The notes below the pieces were generated by a model that had not been told where the DNA came from, did not search any database, and worked only from the letters and a program-made list of their open reading frames with translations. Shown piece by piece: positions 1 to 8,697 of a DNA stretch of 64,000 nt. A program made the translations under genes and the position numbers. Position 1 is the stretch's first letter; each line of letters starts with the position of its first letter. This stretch comes from Burkholderia sp. SRS-46. Lineage in GTDB: Bacteria; Pseudomonadota; Gammaproteobacteria; Burkholderiales; Burkholderiaceae. The stretch spans positions 62,001-126,000 of the forward strand of contig NZ_PTXL01000004.1 in the NCBI RefSeq assembly GCF_004343775.1. The letters run 5' to 3'.

Positions 1-127
1 GTGGCTTCGGTCATCGTCGGCATCCGGTGAATAACAACGTTCTATTATCGACAATTCCGCGCCCGCGCGCCCGCTGCCGACATAATGACGGCGCTGCCCC
101 GCCCGTCCACCCCGCTTTTCGCCCTTC
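1..127. other. Left-edge intergenic DNA
   Basis: Non-coding sequence between the window edge and the first gene. It holds a short AT-rich patch around positions 28-58 that could contain the promoter of the EamA gene. No recognisable operator or terminator was seen. Confidence 0.4.
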
Positions 128-964
128 ATGGATCACCTGTTCATCGGCCTCGTGCTGTGCTCCGCGCTGCTGCACGCCATCTGGAATGCCTTCCTGCACG
201 TCAGCGAGGACCGGCTCGTGCAGCTCGGCACGATGTCGCTGCCCTATCTCGCGTTCGGCATCGCCGGCGCCGCGCTGCTGCCCGCGCCGGCGCCCGCCGC
301 GTGGCCGTACATCGCGGCATCGGCCGCGCTCGAGGTCGCGTACTGCTTCACGCTCGCGCGCGCGTACCGCAGCGGCGAGTTCGGGCAGATCTATCCGATC
401 GCGCGCGGGATGTCGCCGCTGCTCGTGTCGGTGCTCGCGTTCGCGGTGCTGCACGAACGGCCGACGCCGTTCGGCTTCGCGGGAATCGCGCTCGTGTCGT
501 TCGGCATCATGTCGCTCGCGCTGCGGCGCGGCTTCCGGTTCTCCGGGGAAGGCGTGCCGTATGCGCTGCTGACGGGCGTGTTCATCGCCGCGTATTCGAT
601 CTGCGACGGGATCGGCGCGCGCGTATCCGGCAGCGCGCTCGGCTACATCGCGTGGGTGTACCTGCTGTGGAGCGTGCCGCAGCTCGCGCTCGTCTGCGCG
701 GTGCGCGGCGGCCCGCGCGCGGTGCTCGGCTCGTGCGTGGCGCTCCGGCAGGGCGCGATCGCCGGCACGATCTCGCTCGCCGCGTACGGGATCGTGATCC
801 TCGCGTACCGGCACCTGCCGGTCGCGACCGTGTCGGCGCTGCGCGAGACGAGCTCGATCTTCGCGGTCGCGATCGGCTGGTTCGTGATGCGCGAGCGGCC
901 CGGCGCGCAGCGGCTCGCCGCGTGCGCGCTGGTGGTCGCGGGCGCGGCGCTGATCCGGCTTTAA
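128..964 (+). CDS. EamA/DMT-family membrane transporter
   Basis: This 278-residue, very hydrophobic protein probably acts as an inner-membrane exporter of a small metabolite; the substrate cannot be told from sequence. It shows the ten-helix pattern of the drug/metabolite transporter superfamily as two EamA repeats, roughly residues 5-135 and 145-275. The end of the first repeat has the typical block around FGQIYPIARGMSPLL, and the second has VATVSALRETSSIFA, the same position in the duplicated fold. The ATG at 128 places the first helix right at the N-terminus, as usual in the family. It is a single gene, convergent with the porin downstream. Confidence 0.88.
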   Translation: MDHLFIGLVLCSALLHAIWNAFLHVSEDRLVQLGTMSLPYLAFGIAGAALLPAPAPAAWPYIAASAALEVAYCFTLARAYRSGEFGQIYPIARGMSPLLVSVLAFAVLHERPTPFGFAGIALVSFGIMSLALRRGFRFSGEGVPYALLTGVFIAAYSICDGIGARVSGSALGYIAWVYLLWSVPQLALVCAVRGGPRAVLGSCVALRQGAIAGTISLAAYGIVILAYRHLPVATVSALRETSSIFAVAIGWFVMRERPGAQRLAACALVVAGAALIRL

Positions 965-995
965 GCGGAACCAACGCGCGCCCGCGCCTGCTGCG

Positions 996-2099
996 TCAGA
1001 ACTTGTGGCGGATGCCCGTCACCGCGACGATCTGCGTGCGCGTGCTCGACGGATTCGAGATCCCTTCGATCGCGGCCACCGTGTTCGACGACGCGCGCTG
1101 GTAGAACGCATTCACGTAGATGTCGGTGCGCTTCGACAGGAAATACTGCGCACCGGCGCTCGTCTGCAGGTAGTGCGAACTCGGCTTCGGGCCCTGCGAC
1201 GCGAGCACCTGCGTGTAGGTCTCGCCGAGCGCGAACTGCAGCGCGGGCGTCATCAGGTAGCGCACGCTGCCCTCGTAGTTGTTGAAGCGCAGCGCGCCGC
1301 CCGTCTGCAGGTTGAACAGCGAGCTCGTGTACAGCAGCCCGACCGTCGCGGCGCCCCACGCATACGTGCCGCCCGCGCCCCAGATCTGCTGGCGCGTCAC
1401 GCCCTTGATGAACGTGTAGTAGTTGTCGGACGCCGCCGCGCCGGTCGTGTCGAGCGCCGGACGGTCGACCCGCACATACGCCGCGCCGAGTTGCAGCGGC
1501 CCGTTCTCGTAGCTCGCGCCGAGGCTCCACACGCGGTTTGCCGCGAACGACGTCGAATTCGAGAAGCCGTACAGGCCGACCGCGCGCAGGCCGTACCAGG
1601 TGGGCGTCTGGTACTGCACCGAGTTGTTGGTGCGGAACGTGTTGTTCAGGTCGTCGGTGTCGAACGGATGCAGCGCGTACTGCGTGAGCGCGGTGGTCGC
1701 GCCGATCTGCAGCGGCGCCAGCACTTCCTGCGCCGCGTTGTACTGGCGCCCCATCGTCAGCGTGCCCCAGCGCGCGTTTTCCAGCCCCACGTACGCGCGG
1801 CGCCCGAACAGCCGGCCACCCTGGCTCGCGGTGCCGGTCTCGATGTTGAAGCCGTTCTCGAGCCGGAACACCGCGCGCGTGCCGCCGCCGAGCTCCTCCT
1901 TGCCGAGCAGCCCCCAGCGCGTGCCCTGTTCGTTGCCGCCCGTCGCCTGCCACGCGGCATGCCCTTTCTGGTTGTTCGTGTACGTGATCCCCGAATCGAC
2001 CACGCCATACAGCGTCACGCTCGACTGCGCATGCGCGTGCGTGGCACCCGCCGCGATCGCGACGCCCGCCAGCTTGACCGCGATTCCTTTCCGTTTCAT
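996..2099 (-). CDS. Gram-negative porin (OmpC/Omp32-type)
   Basis: A 367-residue outer-membrane general porin forming a trimeric beta-barrel for small hydrophilic solutes. The N-terminus is a signal peptide of about 24 residues ending AHAHA, followed by QSSVTLYG, which opens most Burkholderia porins. The body is rich in alternating aromatic beta-strands and ends in GIRHKF, with the terminal phenylalanine used for BAM-dependent insertion. An in-frame start exists further upstream at 2150, but the ATG at 2099 gives a proper signal peptide and has a purine-rich AGGGG stretch upstream. It is monocistronic and divergent from the formylglutamate hydrolase operon. Its ion or substrate preference cannot be inferred. 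Confidence 0.93.
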   Translation of the reverse strand: MKRKGIAVKLAGVAIAAGATHAHAQSSVTLYGVVDSGITYTNNQKGHAAWQATGGNEQGTRWGLLGKEELGGGTRAVFRLENGFNIETGTASQGGRLFGRRAYVGLENARWGTLTMGRQYNAAQEVLAPLQIGATTALTQYALHPFDTDDLNNTFRTNNSVQYQTPTWYGLRAVGLYGFSNSTSFAANRVWSLGASYENGPLQLGAAYVRVDRPALDTTGAAASDNYYTFIKGVTRQQIWGAGGTYAWGAATVGLLYTSSLFNLQTGGALRFNNYEGSVRYLMTPALQFALGETYTQVLASQGPKPSSHYLQTSAGAQYFLSKRTDIYVNAFYQRASSNTVAAIEGISNPSSTRTQIVAVTGIRHKF

Positions 2100-2447
2100 C
2101 TCCGACCCCTTTTGTCGATTGAATATGGGGAGCGATTTATTTCGCTCCAACGTGTTTTATTGAATAAAACATCGTCTTATTAATTGTTGGATTTGGCGGT
2201 TTGACACGTCAAGCCGTGCCAAAAATCTCACCCGGGAGCCAAAACACCTTCAGCCACCAGGCGTTTCGAAGAATGAAACAAACCCAATAAACATGGGCAT
2301 GACAGGCCGATTGAAGCGCGTAATCCCGGCGTCGAAAAAAGCCCTTGACCGCGATTTTCTGCTGTTGTGAAATATTGATACGCTGTTTTAATGATTAAAA
2401 CGAACAGACGAGACGCTTCGAGAAACTAGGTAAAGAACCTGATCCCC
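2100..2447. other. Divergent promoter region between porin and hydrolase operon
   Basis: About 350 bp without a gene, clearly richer in A+T than its surroundings. It must carry the porin promoter on the minus strand and the promoter of the hydrolase-IclR-transporter operon on the plus strand. One strong palindrome at 2385-2401 is annotated separately. No RNA gene was recognised. Confidence 0.6.
2385..2401. promoter_or_regulatory. Candidate IclR operator (perfect palindrome)
   Basis: GTTTTAAT and ATTAAAAC form 8-base arms around one central G, ending 46 bases before the hydrolase start codon. AT-rich palindromes of this size are typical of IclR-family binding sites, and an IclR-family gene is the second gene of the operon. 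Assignment to that regulator is inference from position. Confidence 0.55.
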
Positions 2448-3347
2448 ATGCTGACGTTTAATTGCAACAACGCGACCGGCGGCGAATCGCCCGCGTATTT
2501 CATCGCGCCGCCGACGGCGCCCGCGCTGCCGATCGTCGTCGATTCGCCGCACAGCGGCATCGCGTATCCGCCCGACTTCTCCGCCGTCGCGCCGGACGAC
2601 GCGATCCGCACGTCGTGGGACGCGTACATCGACGAACTGTGGGCCGGCGCCCCCGCGCGCGGCGGCACGCTGCTCGGCGCGACGTTTCCGCGCGCCTATG
2701 TCGATCCGAACCGCGCGGAAACCGACATCGACGCGACGCTGCTCGCCGAGCCGTGGCCGGCGCCGCTGGCACCGCAGCCGTACACGCAGCGCGGGATGGG
2801 GCTGATCCGGCGCGACGCGCTGCCCGGCGTGCCGCTGTACGACCGCAAGCTGTCGCTCGCCGAAGTGCGCCACCGGATCGATGCGTACTACCGGCCGTAC
2901 CGCCGCGCGCTTGCCGGCATCGCCGAGCCGCTGCATGCCGCGCATCGCGCGCTGTGGCACATCGACTGCCACTCGATGAAGTCGCGCGGCAACGCGATGA
3001 ACGTCGACGCGGGCGCGCTGCGGCCGGACGTCGTCGTGAGCGACCGACGCGGCACGAGCGCCGACCCGGCCTTCACCGCGTGGACCGCGCAGTGGTTCGC
3101 CGACACCGGCTACCGCGTGCAGGTGAACGACCCGTACCAGGGCGGCGACCTGCTGACCGCGCTCGCCGATCCGGCGCGCCAGCGCCACAGCATCCAGATC
3201 GAATTCAACCGCGCGCTGTACATGGACGAAGCCGCGTTCGCGAAACACGCGGGCTTCGCCGCGCTGAAGCGCTCGGTCGACGCCTACCTCGACGCGCTCG
3301 CCGGCTACGTTCGCGCGCGCGTCGCCTCGCCGGGGGATGCCGCATGA
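2448..3347 (+). CDS. N-formylglutamate amidohydrolase family protein (HutG-like)
   Basis: This 299-residue cytoplasmic hydrolase belongs to the N-formylglutamate deformylase family, which splits N-formyl or related N-acyl groups from acidic amino acids; HutG does this at the end of one histidine degradation route. The diagnostic DSPHSG motif lies at residues 32-37, followed by the conserved DPNRAETDID segment and a metal-binding-like HIDCHSM motif in the middle. The gene is not in a hut cluster. It overlaps the next gene by four bases (ATGA) and shares an operon with an IclR regulator and a YfcC-type transporter, so the true substrate may be another N-formyl or N-acyl amino acid brought in by that transporter. 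Confidence 0.85.
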   Translation: MLTFNCNNATGGESPAYFIAPPTAPALPIVVDSPHSGIAYPPDFSAVAPDDAIRTSWDAYIDELWAGAPARGGTLLGATFPRAYVDPNRAETDIDATLLAEPWPAPLAPQPYTQRGMGLIRRDALPGVPLYDRKLSLAEVRHRIDAYYRPYRRALAGIAEPLHAAHRALWHIDCHSMKSRGNAMNVDAGALRPDVVVSDRRGTSADPAFTAWTAQWFADTGYRVQVNDPYQGGDLLTALADPARQRHSIQIEFNRALYMDEAAFAKHAGFAALKRSVDAYLDALAGYVRARVASPGDAA

Positions 3348-4117
3348 CGACCTACATCGTCGACGCCGTCGACAGCGCGCTGAAGCTGCTGACCTACGTG
3401 GCCGAGCATCCGAACCTCGGCGTGACCGAGCTGGCTTCGCAGCTCGGCATCAACAAGTCGCGCACCTACCGGATGCTGTGCACGCTCGAGCTGCACCGCT
3501 TCGTCGTGCAGGACGCGCGCACGTCCACCTATGCGCTCGGCCCGCAGGCGTTCGTGATCGGCGTGGCCGCGTCGCAGCAGAACGCGCTCGTGCGCGCCGC
3601 GCAACGGCACATGCTCGCGCTCAACCAGGCGATCAACGAGACCATCGTGCTGCGCGTGCGCGAAGGGCTCGAATCGGTGTGCGTCGCGCGGTGCGAGACG
3701 ACGCACGCGGTGCGCACCGTCGGCGCGGTCGGCAACCGCCGGCCGATCAATTTCGGCGCATCGGGCAAGGTGCTGCTCGCGTTCGCGCCCGACGCGGTGC
3801 GCGACGAGTATTTCGCGCGGCTGCGCAGGAACGGGCAGGCCGACGACCTGCCGAAGCTCGCCGGCGAACTCGATGCGGTCGCGCGCAAGGGCTACGCGGT
3901 GAGCAGCGGCGAGGTGACGCCCGGCGCGGTCGGGATCGCGGTGCCGGTGCGCGACCTGACGGGCGCGACGGTCGCATCGGTCAGCGTGACGGGGCCCGAG
4001 GTGCGCGTGAGCCACGCCGACATTCCCGACTATCTCGAACGCCTGCAGGCGTGCAGCCAGGCCATTTCCGCCGAACTCGGCTACGTCCCGGCGCGCGCCG
4101 CGCTGCAACCGGCCTGA
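3344..4117 (+). CDS. IclR-family transcriptional regulator
   Basis: A 257-residue regulator with an N-terminal winged helix-turn-helix (about residues 5-65, including LGVTELASQLGINKSRTYRM) and a C-terminal IclR effector-binding domain (about 75-245) with the characteristic INFGASGKVLLAF and GAVGIAVPVRD blocks. The ATG at 3344 overlaps the stop of the hydrolase gene, which indicates translational coupling. It probably senses a substrate or product of the pathway and acts at the palindrome upstream of the operon. The effector is unknown. Confidence 0.9.
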   Translation: MTTYIVDAVDSALKLLTYVAEHPNLGVTELASQLGINKSRTYRMLCTLELHRFVVQDARTSTYALGPQAFVIGVAASQQNALVRAAQRHMLALNQAINETIVLRVREGLESVCVARCETTHAVRTVGAVGNRRPINFGASGKVLLAFAPDAVRDEYFARLRRNGQADDLPKLAGELDAVARKGYAVSSGEVTPGAVGIAVPVRDLTGATVASVSVTGPEVRVSHADIPDYLERLQACSQAISAELGYVPARAALQPA

Positions 4118-4146
4118 CGGCCCGCTTCTTCTTCGACGAGGATCCG

Positions 4147-5652
4147 ATGTCCGCCTCTTCCCCAAACCCGGCCGGCGCGCACGGCGCCGAAACCGCCGCC
4201 GAAACCGTCACGCTCGCGGCCGACGATCCGGCCGCCCCGGCGGCCGGCCACGCGCCGCATCCGCACGGCAAGATGCTGCACCCCGTCGTGATGATGCTGT
4301 GGGTGCTGGCCGCCGCGATCGCGCTCACGTGGATCGTCGATTCCGGCCACTTCGAGCGCAACGGCCGGCTCGTCGTGCCGGGCACCTATCAAGTGGTGCC
4401 GAAGACGACCGCCCTTTCGACGCTCGTCGCGCCGGCCGTCAGCCACAGCACGTCCGCGCACGCGCTGCCGGCGAGCCTCGTGTCCGCGTTCGTCGCGGTG
4501 CCGCAAGGCCTGCTGAAGAATGCGCCGCTGATCGTGATGGTGATGTTCGTCGGCGGGATGTTCGGCGTGATGCGGCGCACGGGCGTCGTCGATGCCGGCA
4601 TCGACCGGCTGCTGCAGCTCACCGGCAACAACGCGTACCTGCTGACGCCGATGCTGATGATCCTGATCGGGCTCGGCAGCACGCTGCTCGGCTTCATCTC
4701 CGAATACCTCGTGATCATTCCGATGGTCGTCGTGATCGCGCGGCGCCTTGGGCTGTCCGACCTGTTCGCGGTCGCGCTCGTCGCGCTCGCCGCGAAGATC
4801 GGCTATATCGCGTCGGTCACGAACCCGCTCGCGCTCGCCGTCGCGCAGCCGCTCGTCGGCGTGCCGCTGTTCAGCGGCGTCGCGCTGCGCGCGGCCGTAT
4901 TCGTCGTATTCCTGACGATCGGCATCCTGTACCTGCTGCGCCATGTGCGCAACTCCGGCTACCGGGTCGGGCAAACCGCATCGGGCCACGCCGCGCACGC
5001 GGCCGCGAAGCTGTCGCTGCGCCACAAGGCGACGCTGCTCGTGTTCGCCGCGGCGGTCGCGATGCTGATCTACGGCACGCGCGAACTGAAATGGGGCAAC
5101 GTCGAACTCGCGGCGTTCTATGCGGCGGTCAGCATCGCGACGGCCGTGATCGGCCGGCTCGATTCGCGCAGCGCGGCCGACGCGTTCGTCGACGGGATGA
5201 AGAACATGATGCTCGCCGCGCTGCTGATGGGGCTCGCCGCGTCGGTCGAGCTGCTGCTGCAGAACAGCCTCGTGCTCGACACGCTGATCCATTTCTTCAC
5301 GCGGCTCGCGGACGGGCAATCGCCGGTGTGGGTCGCGAACGGGCTGATGGGCGTGCAGATGGTGCTCGACGTGTTCATTCCGTCGGTGTCGGGCAAGGCC
5401 GCGGTCAGCATGCCGATCATCGGGCCGATCGCGCAGCTCTCGGGCGTGAGCGGCCAGACGTCGGTGCTCGCGTTCGTGCTCGGCGGCGGGCTGACGAACC
5501 TCGTCACGCCGACGTCCGGGATGCTGCTCGCGTATCTCGCGACCGCGCGCGTCGACTTCGGCGCGTGGATCCGCTTCGTGCTGCCGCTGTTCGCGATCCT
5601 GCTCGCGCTGTCGTGCGTCGCGCTGACGTTCGCGGTGTGGATCGGGTATTGA
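4147..5652 (+). CDS. YfcC-family (DcuC/ArcD-like) membrane transporter
   Basis: A 501-residue inner-membrane transporter with about 12-13 hydrophobic segments after a polar N-terminal tail of about 45 residues rich in Ala, Glu and His. The block KNAPLIVMVMFVGGMFGVM with a following D-x-G-I-D-R-L segment, and the late VTPTSGMLLAYLATARV segment, are typical of the YfcC/C4-dicarboxylate-anaerobic-carrier superfamily. Some relatives move basic amino acids, others dicarboxylates. It lies 29 bases after the IclR gene and completes the three-gene operon, where it probably imports the substrate of the formylglutamate hydrolase-like enzyme. That substrate assignment is inference. Confidence 0.82.
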   Translation: MSASSPNPAGAHGAETAAETVTLAADDPAAPAAGHAPHPHGKMLHPVVMMLWVLAAAIALTWIVDSGHFERNGRLVVPGTYQVVPKTTALSTLVAPAVSHSTSAHALPASLVSAFVAVPQGLLKNAPLIVMVMFVGGMFGVMRRTGVVDAGIDRLLQLTGNNAYLLTPMLMILIGLGSTLLGFISEYLVIIPMVVVIARRLGLSDLFAVALVALAAKIGYIASVTNPLALAVAQPLVGVPLFSGVALRAAVFVVFLTIGILYLLRHVRNSGYRVGQTASGHAAHAAAKLSLRHKATLLVFAAAVAMLIYGTRELKWGNVELAAFYAAVSIATAVIGRLDSRSAADAFVDGMKNMMLAALLMGLAASVELLLQNSLVLDTLIHFFTRLADGQSPVWVANGLMGVQMVLDVFIPSVSGKAAVSMPIIGPIAQLSGVSGQTSVLAFVLGGGLTNLVTPTSGMLLAYLATARVDFGAWIRFVLPLFAILLALSCVALTFAVWIGY

Positions 5653-5677
5653 GCGTCAGCGCCGACGCCCGCCGCCG

Positions 5678-7186
5678 TCACGCGACGGCGGCCACCTTGC
5701 CGAACGCCCGCTCGTCGATCGCCTCGGCGAGCGTCGCGAACGCCGTCGCGATCTCGTCTTCCGGCACGCACGCATAGCCGAGCAGCAACCCCGACGCCGC
5801 GCGCGCGCGATCCGCGTAATACCCGGACAACGGCCGCACGACGATATTGCGTTCGAGCGCGGCCTGCGCGACCGCGCGATCGTCGACGCCTTCCGGCAAT
5901 TGCGTGACGAGATGCAGCCCCGCGTCGCTGCCGAGCGCGTGCAGCGTGTCGCCGTAGCGGCGCGCGACCGCGTCGAGCAGCATCTCGCGGCGCTGCCCGT
6001 ACAGCGTGCGCATCTTGCGGATATGCGACACGAAGTGCCCTTCCGCGATGAATTCCGCGAGCACCGCCTGCTGCAGCAGTTGCCCTTCGCGATACAGCTC
6101 CGCGCTCGCCGTCGCGAAGCTCTCCGCGAGCGGCTCGGGCGCGACCAGGTAGCCGACCCGCAGCCCCGGGAACAGCGTCTTGCCGAAACTGCCGACGTAG
6201 ATCACCTGGCCCGCCGTGTCGAGGCCCTGCAGCGACGCGAGCGGGCGGCTGCCGTAGCGGAATTCGCTGTCGTAGTCGTCCTCGATGATCCAGCAGCGGT
6301 GCTGGCGCGCGTATTCGAGCAGCATCCGGCGCCGCGCGAGGCTCATCACCATCCCGAGCGGGTACTGGTGCGACGGCGTGACGAGCATCAGTTTCGGCGG
6401 CTCGGCGAGATCGGCAGCCGACGGCGCGATCCCTTCGTCGTCGACCGGGATCGGCCGAGTCGTCAGCCCCGACACGTTCAGCACGCTGCGCACGCCCCAG
6501 TAGCACGGGTCTTCGGTCCAGATCGCGTCGCCGGGGTCGGTCAGCAGGCGCACCGCGAGGTCGATCGACTGGTGGATGCCGGTCGTGATCACGATCTGCT
6601 CGGGCGTGCAGCGCACCGAGCGCGACGTGCGCAGGTAGTCCGCGAGCGCCTCGCGCAGCAGCGCCAGCCCGCCGCCCGGCGCGTAGGTCAGCAAATCGGG
6701 GCGCAAGCGCCGCCAGTACTTGTTGTGGAGCCGGGTCCACACGCGCGCCGGAAATCGCGACACATCGGGCACGCCCGGCATGAACGCACCGCCCTGCCGC
6801 TTCGACACGCCCGCGCCCTCGACGAGCCGCGTGCCGCGCGCGGACAGCTGCCGCGCGGCCGTCGGCAGCGTCACGGCCGGGCTCGCGAGGTCCGGCGGCG
6901 CGCCGACGATCTCGTCCGGCGCGCTGTCGGCCACGAACGTGCCACGGCCGGTGGCCGAACTCACGTAGCCCTCGAGCGCGAGCTGCTCGTACACTTGGGT
7001 GACGGTGTTGCGCGCGATGCCGAGCTCGGCCGCCAGCAGCCGCGACGACGGCACCCGCGTGCCGGCCGGCAGCTCCCGCGACAGGATCGCCTGCTGCAGC
7101 AGCCGGTGCAGCTGCCGGTAGATCGGTTGTCCGCCGCCGCGCACGAGACGCTGCGCCAGCCAGTCCGACAACACGCTTGCCCGCAT
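5678..7186 (-). CDS. gabR: MocR/GabR-type PLP-dependent transcriptional regulator
   Basis: A 502-residue fusion of a GntR winged helix (about residues 15-80, with VPSSRLLAAELGIARNTVTQVYEQL) to an inactive aminotransferase fold of type I (about 115-490). The PLP-binding lysine is visible in VGSFGKTLFPGLRVGY, and the PLP-site block WIIEDDYDSEFRY is intact. Such proteins bind GABA or a related amine with PLP and control adjacent genes. The gene faces away from gabT-gabD with 123-129 bases between the start codons, the standard GabR arrangement. The length is normal for the family. The symbol is assigned from context; another MocR specificity is possible. Confidence 0.88.
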   Translation of the reverse strand: MRASVLSDWLAQRLVRGGGQPIYRQLHRLLQQAILSRELPAGTRVPSSRLLAAELGIARNTVTQVYEQLALEGYVSSATGRGTFVADSAPDEIVGAPPDLASPAVTLPTAARQLSARGTRLVEGAGVSKRQGGAFMPGVPDVSRFPARVWTRLHNKYWRRLRPDLLTYAPGGGLALLREALADYLRTSRSVRCTPEQIVITTGIHQSIDLAVRLLTDPGDAIWTEDPCYWGVRSVLNVSGLTTRPIPVDDEGIAPSAADLAEPPKLMLVTPSHQYPLGMVMSLARRRMLLEYARQHRCWIIEDDYDSEFRYGSRPLASLQGLDTAGQVIYVGSFGKTLFPGLRVGYLVAPEPLAESFATASAELYREGQLLQQAVLAEFIAEGHFVSHIRKMRTLYGQRREMLLDAVARRYGDTLHALGSDAGLHLVTQLPEGVDDRAVAQAALERNIVVRPLSGYYADRARAASGLLLGYACVPEDEIATAFATLAEAIDERAFGKVAAVA

Positions 7187-7213
7187 GATTGGCTCCTAAC
7201 TATTTATTGAAAT

Positions 7214-7242
7214 GGCTCTGATTGTCAGAGCCAAATCTGATT
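7214..7242. promoter_or_regulatory. Candidate GabR operator: inverted plus direct repeat
   Basis: GGCTCTGA and TCAGAGCC form a perfect inverted repeat with a 3-base centre (7214-7232), just upstream of the regulator start. TCTGATT occurs at 7217-7223 and again at 7236-7242, a 19-base spacing. MocR regulators characteristically bind such direct or inverted repeats between themselves and their target gene. The assignment is by position. Confidence 0.55.
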
Positions 7243-7303
7243 ATAGTCGCCGTCATGGGCTGCCGGAGCGCGCCCGATTCCTTCCCACCGGATACGAAAC
7301 ATC

Positions 7304-7318
7304 GAGGAGATGACCGTG
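7304..7318 (+). promoter_or_regulatory. Ribosome-binding site that favours a GTG start for gabT
   Basis: GAGGAG at 7304-7309 directly abuts an ATG at 7310, which leaves no spacing for initiation there. A GTG at 7316 lies six bases downstream in the same frame, at normal spacing. The true start is therefore probably GTG 7316, giving a protein two residues shorter. Confidence 0.6.
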
Positions 7319-8599
7319 AAGAATGCCGATCTGCAGGCCCGCAAGAACGCCGCCACCCCGCGCGGCGTCGGCGTGATGTGCGATTTCTACGCAGCGCGTG
7401 CTGAAAACGCCGAGCTGTGGGATGTCGAAGGCCGCCGCTTCATCGATTTCGCCGCCGGCATCGCGGTGCTGAACACGGGCCACCGTCACCCGAAGATCGT
7501 CAAGGCGATCGCCGACCAGCTGAACAGCTTCACGCACACCGCGTACCAGATCGTCCCGTACGCGTCGTACGTCGAGCTGGCCGAGAAGATCAACGCCCGC
7601 GCGCCGGGCGACTTCCAGAAGAAGACCGCGTTCTTCACGACCGGCGCCGAAGCCGTCGAGAACGCGGTCAAGATCGCGCGCGCGGCAACCGGCCGTCCGG
7701 GCGTGATCGCCTTCTCGGGCGGCTTCCACGGCCGCACGATGATGGGCATGGCGCTGACCGGCAAGGTCGCGCCGTACAAGCTGAACTTCGGCCCGTTCCC
7801 GGGCGACGTGTTCCACGCGCCGTACCCGACCGCGCTGCACGGCGTGACGACCGCCGACTCGATCAAGGCGATCGAGATGCTGTTCAAGGCCGACATCGAT
7901 CCGAAGCGCGTCGCCGCGGTCATCTTCGAGCCGGTCCAGGGCGAAGGCGGCTTCAACCCGGCGCCGGCGGAATTCGTGCGCGCGCTGCGCAAGATCTGTA
8001 ACGAGCACGGCATCCTGCTGATCGCCGACGAAGTCCAGACGGGCTTCGCGCGCACCGGCAAGCTGTTCGCGATGCAGCACTACGACGTGCAGGCCGACCT
8101 GATCACGATGGCGAAGAGCCTCGCGGGCGGCATGCCGCTGTCGGGCGTCGTCGGCCGCGCGGACGTGATGGACGCGGCCGCTCCCGGCGGCCTCGGCGGC
8201 ACCTATGCGGGCAACCCGCTGGCCGTCGCGTCGGCGCACGCGGTGCTCGAGATCATCGACGAAGAAAAGCTGTGCGAGCGCGCCACGCAGCTCGGCGACG
8301 TGCTGAAGGCGAAGCTGAACGCGCTGCAGGCCGACGTGCCGCAGATCGCCGACGTGCGTGGCCCGGGCGCGATGATCGCGGTCGAGTTTCTGAAGCCGGG
8401 CTCGGGCGAGCCGGATGCCGAGTTCACGAAGCGCGTGCAGGCGCGTGCGCTCAAGCGCGGCCTGCTGCTGCTCGTCTGCGGCGTGTACTCGAACGTCGTG
8501 CGCTTCCTGTTCCCGCTGACGATCACGCAAGCCGTGTTCGACGAAGCGCTCGTCATCCTGGAAGAAGTGCTGAAGGAAACGGTCGGCGTGCCGGCCTGA
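7316..8599 (+). CDS. gabT: 4-aminobutyrate aminotransferase
   Basis: A 427-residue class III PLP aminotransferase that converts GABA and 2-oxoglutarate to succinate semialdehyde and glutamate in the cytosol. The family motifs are all present: the glycine-rich [15 protein letters not shown] cofactor loop, FSGGFHGRT, the [16 protein letters not shown] segment with the PLP-contacting aspartate, and the Schiff-base lysine in [14 protein letters not shown]. The preferred start is GTG 7316 rather than ATG 7310 because of ribosome-binding-site spacing. It is followed 98 bases later by gabD, so the two GABA-shunt steps are encoded together under the divergent GabR-like regulator. Confidence 0.94.
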   Translation: MKNADLQARKNAATPRGVGVMCDFYAARAENAELWDVEGRRFIDFAAGIAVLNTGHRHPKIVKAIADQLNSFTHTAYQIVPYASYVELAEKINARAPGDFQKKTAFFTTGAEAVENAVKIARAATGRPGVIAFSGGFHGRTMMGMALTGKVAPYKLNFGPFPGDVFHAPYPTALHGVTTADSIKAIEMLFKADIDPKRVAAVIFEPVQGEGGFNPAPAEFVRALRKICNEHGILLIADEVQTGFARTGKLFAMQHYDVQADLITMAKSLAGGMPLSGVVGRADVMDAAAPGGLGGTYAGNPLAVASAHAVLEIIDEEKLCERATQLGDVLKAKLNALQADVPQIADVRGPGAMIAVEFLKPGSGEPDAEFTKRVQARALKRGLLLLVCGVYSNVVRFLFPLTITQAVFDEALVILEEVLKETVGVPA

Positions 8600-8632
8600 C
8601 GTCCAGCCCCTGATTTCCGGCCCCTGACCCGC

Positions 8633-8662
8633 GCCGCCACCGTCCCGCCGGACGGTGGCGGC
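8633..8662. terminator. Strong GC hairpin between gabT and gabD
   Basis: GCCGCCACCGTCC and GGACGGTGGCGGC form perfect 13-base arms with a four-base loop in the 98-base gap. There is no run of T after it on either strand, so it is more likely an RNA-stabilising or partially attenuating hairpin than a full terminator. Confidence 0.5.
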
Positions 8663-8697
8663 CGTCGTATCTGCAGCATCTGCAAACAGGCACCCCC

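Noticed and set aside
961..2183. Long reading frames on both strands overlapping the porin gene
   Set aside because: They are Arg/Ala-rich shadows without family motifs; the porin frame has a signal peptide, barrel pattern and proper end.
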